Position numbers and translations under genes: made by a program. From assembly GCA_031290405.1 (NCBI GenBank), contig JAITNO010000045.1, positions 1 through 7,266 of the forward strand: a DNA stretch of 7,266 nt, written 5' to 3'. Positions 6,370 through 7,266 of this stretch are shown here, one piece after another (within the stretch, counting starts at the first letter, position 1; the number at the start of each line of letters is the position of its first letter). The notes beneath the pieces are model-generated. The model worked only from the letters and a program-made list of their open reading frames with translations, was not told where the DNA came from and made no database searches. The stretch is from Spirochaetaceae bacterium. GTDB taxonomy: Bacteria > Spirochaetota > Spirochaetia > Treponematales > Breznakiellaceae.

Positions 6370-6391
6370 GGAGGGGGAAGTCTCCCCCACC
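6370..6391. promoter_or_regulatory. Inverted repeat upstream of the wbaP -10 (possible operator)
   Basis: GGGGGA (6373-6378) and TCCCCC (6383-6388) are perfect inverted arms around a four-base centre, extended by GG/CC outside one mismatch. The repeat covers the spacer and -35 zone of the candidate wbaP promoter. It could be an operator, or simply a GC-rich hairpin; no regulator gene is in the window. Confidence 0.3.
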
Positions 6392-6475
6392 ATAGGGCGG
6401 CCATTGTGCAGAAGAGGCGACTCGCCGTGAGGTAGGCGGTTGAATTGCGAATAGCCGCTTTCACTTTCATGCGTC

Positions 6476-6504
6476 TTGCGTCGCGCGCGCGCTTCTGCTA
6501 GCAT
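6476..6504 (+). promoter_or_regulatory. Candidate thyX promoter
   Basis: TTGCGT (6476-6481) and TAGCAT (6499-6504) are separated by exactly 17 bases, and TGC before the -10 gives an extended element. Initiation would fall near 6511, giving a leader of about 22 bases that still contains the ribosome binding site. The spacer is almost entirely alternating CG (6482-6492), which is unusual for a promoter spacer. Confidence 0.45.
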
Positions 6505-6522
6505 AGGGGGGCAAAGAAAAAA

Positions 6523-6526
6523 AGGA
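6523..6526 (+). promoter_or_regulatory. Ribosome binding site of thyX
   Basis: AGGA within an A-rich run lies six bases before the ATG at 6533. This supports that start over later in-frame codons. Confidence 0.75.
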
Positions 6527-6532
6527 AAAAAT

Positions 6533-7266
6533 ATGGCGCATTGCATTTCACCGGAGGCAGAGGCCGTTTTAGACAAAGAGTTTCCGGTTTTGGACAAGGG
6601 TTTTGTCCGGCTTGTCGACTATCTTGGGTCGGACGAGCGCGTGGTTCAGTCGGCGCGGGTGTCCTATGGCGAGGGGACGAAGACCTATCGAGAGGACGCG
6701 GGGCTGATTGATTATCTGCTACGGAACAGGCATACGAGTCCTTTCGAGCAGGTTGTCCTGACGTTTCACGTTAAGATGCCGATTTTTGTGGCGCGTCAGT
6801 GGGTGCGGCACCGGACGGCGCGGCTTAACGAGATTTCGGGGCGTTATTCGGTCATGAAGGATGATTTTTATGTGCCTGCGGAAGCCGACGTTTCGCCTCA
6901 GAGCGACGACAACAAGCAGGGGCGTTCAAACGCGGCCTTCCCGCCGGAAGAATGCGAAAGGATTCGCGCGGCCCTGAAGGGGGGGCAAAAACGTTCCTAC
7001 GAGGAGTATTCGGCGTTGATCGACGGGGGGCTTGCCCGCGAGATTGCCCGCATCAACCTGCCGCTTTCGATTTACACTGAAATCTACTGGCAGATGGACC
7101 TGAACAACCTCTTTCACTTTTTGGAGCTCCGGTCGGGGGCCCACGCGCAGAAAGAGATTCGGGATTATGCGGGCGTCTTGCTTGACATTGCACGGAGGGT
7201 GGCCCCCCGTTGCTGCGAATCGTTTGAAAGGCATATTCTGGGTTCTGTGCGCTTCTCGAAGGAAGA
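6533..7266 (+). CDS. thyX: Flavin-dependent thymidylate synthase ThyX (partial, 3' end off window)
   Basis: ThyX methylates dUMP to dTMP using methylenetetrahydrofolate as carbon donor and FAD/NADPH for reduction, in the cytoplasm as a homotetramer. The frame is open from ATG 6533 to the window edge (244 full codons), so only a short C-terminal part should be missing. The ThyX signature RHR-x7-S is present (Arg92-His93-Arg94 to Ser102, in WVRHRTARLNEISGRYS). It is preceded by RHTSPFEQ (66-73). The dUMP-binding region reads ARINLPLSIYTEIYWQMDLN (172-191), then FHFLELRSGAHAQKEIR (194-210), where Arg200 corresponds to the conserved substrate-activating arginine. Residues 120-138 form a loop rich in Ser, Asp and Asn with no recognised role. 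The gene is divergent from wbaP and has its own promoter-like sequence. I am sure of the family. Confidence 0.95.
   Translation, partial: MAHCISPEAEAVLDKEFPVLDKGFVRLVDYLGSDERVVQSARVSYGEGTKTYREDAGLIDYLLRNRHTSPFEQVVLTFHVKMPIFVARQWVRHRTARLNEISGRYSVMKDDFYVPAEADVSPQSDDNKQGRSNAAFPPEECERIRAALKGGQKRSYEEYSALIDGGLAREIARINLPLSIYTEIYWQMDLNNLFHFLELRSGAHAQKEIRDYAGVLLDIARRVAPRCCESFERHILGSVRFSKE

Larger units (their letters stand above)
6349..6532. other. Divergent control region between wbaP and thyX
   Basis: This 184-bp gap between divergently transcribed genes holds the leaderless-type wbaP promoter candidate and its inverted repeat on the left, and the thyX promoter and ribosome binding site on the right. 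The middle part (about 6392-6470) shows no gene or clear signal, although the wbaP frame happens to stay open across it. Confidence 0.6.

Noticed and set aside
6349..6597. Upstream extension of wbaP giving a 563-residue protein.
   Set aside because: The extra 83 residues overlap the divergent promoters and the thyX start, have no hydrophobic or conserved character, and the 480-residue form already matches the family length.
6926..7234. Minus-strand open frame of 102 codons inside thyX.
   Set aside because: Antisense to the conserved ThyX substrate-binding region; no start signal and no family resemblance.

Overview
The window looks like a piece of a GC-rich spirochaete chromosome, most likely a relative of the termite-gut treponemes. 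This is inferred from family resemblance, not a database match. The evidence is a large lipoprotein whose N-terminal region, ISGN-type beta-helix coils and bacterial Ig-like segment resemble a lipoprotein family I associate with those treponemes. A ThyX-type thymidylate synthase, a WbaP-type sugar-phosphate transferase and a shikimate kinase with an atypical LID loop fit the same picture.

Layout: (1) 1-2863, minus strand: the first 954 codons of a very large secreted or lipid-anchored surface protein. It runs off the left edge, so it has no stop codon in the window. (2) 2864-3562: a roughly 700-bp non-coding region. It holds a GC palindrome followed by a T-run, homopolymeric G/C tracts, a 14-unit array of 21-bp hairpin-forming tandem repeats, a strong rho-independent terminator for the minus strand, and a weak promoter-like element. 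(3) 3563-6348, minus strand: a tight three-gene operon, wbaP, then an uncharacterised exported protein, then a shikimate kinase. One junction has no gap and the next is a 4-base ATGA overlap. The terminator at 3395-3457 ends the unit. (4) 6349-6532: a divergent control region with candidate promoters in both directions. (5) 6533 to the right edge, plus strand: thyX, missing only its C-terminal end.

The operon would start surface-glycan assembly on undecaprenyl phosphate (WbaP), make an unknown periplasmic protein, and feed chorismate synthesis (AroK). The three have no obvious shared pathway. thyX makes dTMP from dUMP. The least ordinary part is the intergenic repeat array. Its hairpin arms change together between unit types, and it contains a 105-bp higher-order duplication. 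Together with the G/C tracts it sits directly upstream of the surface lipoprotein gene.
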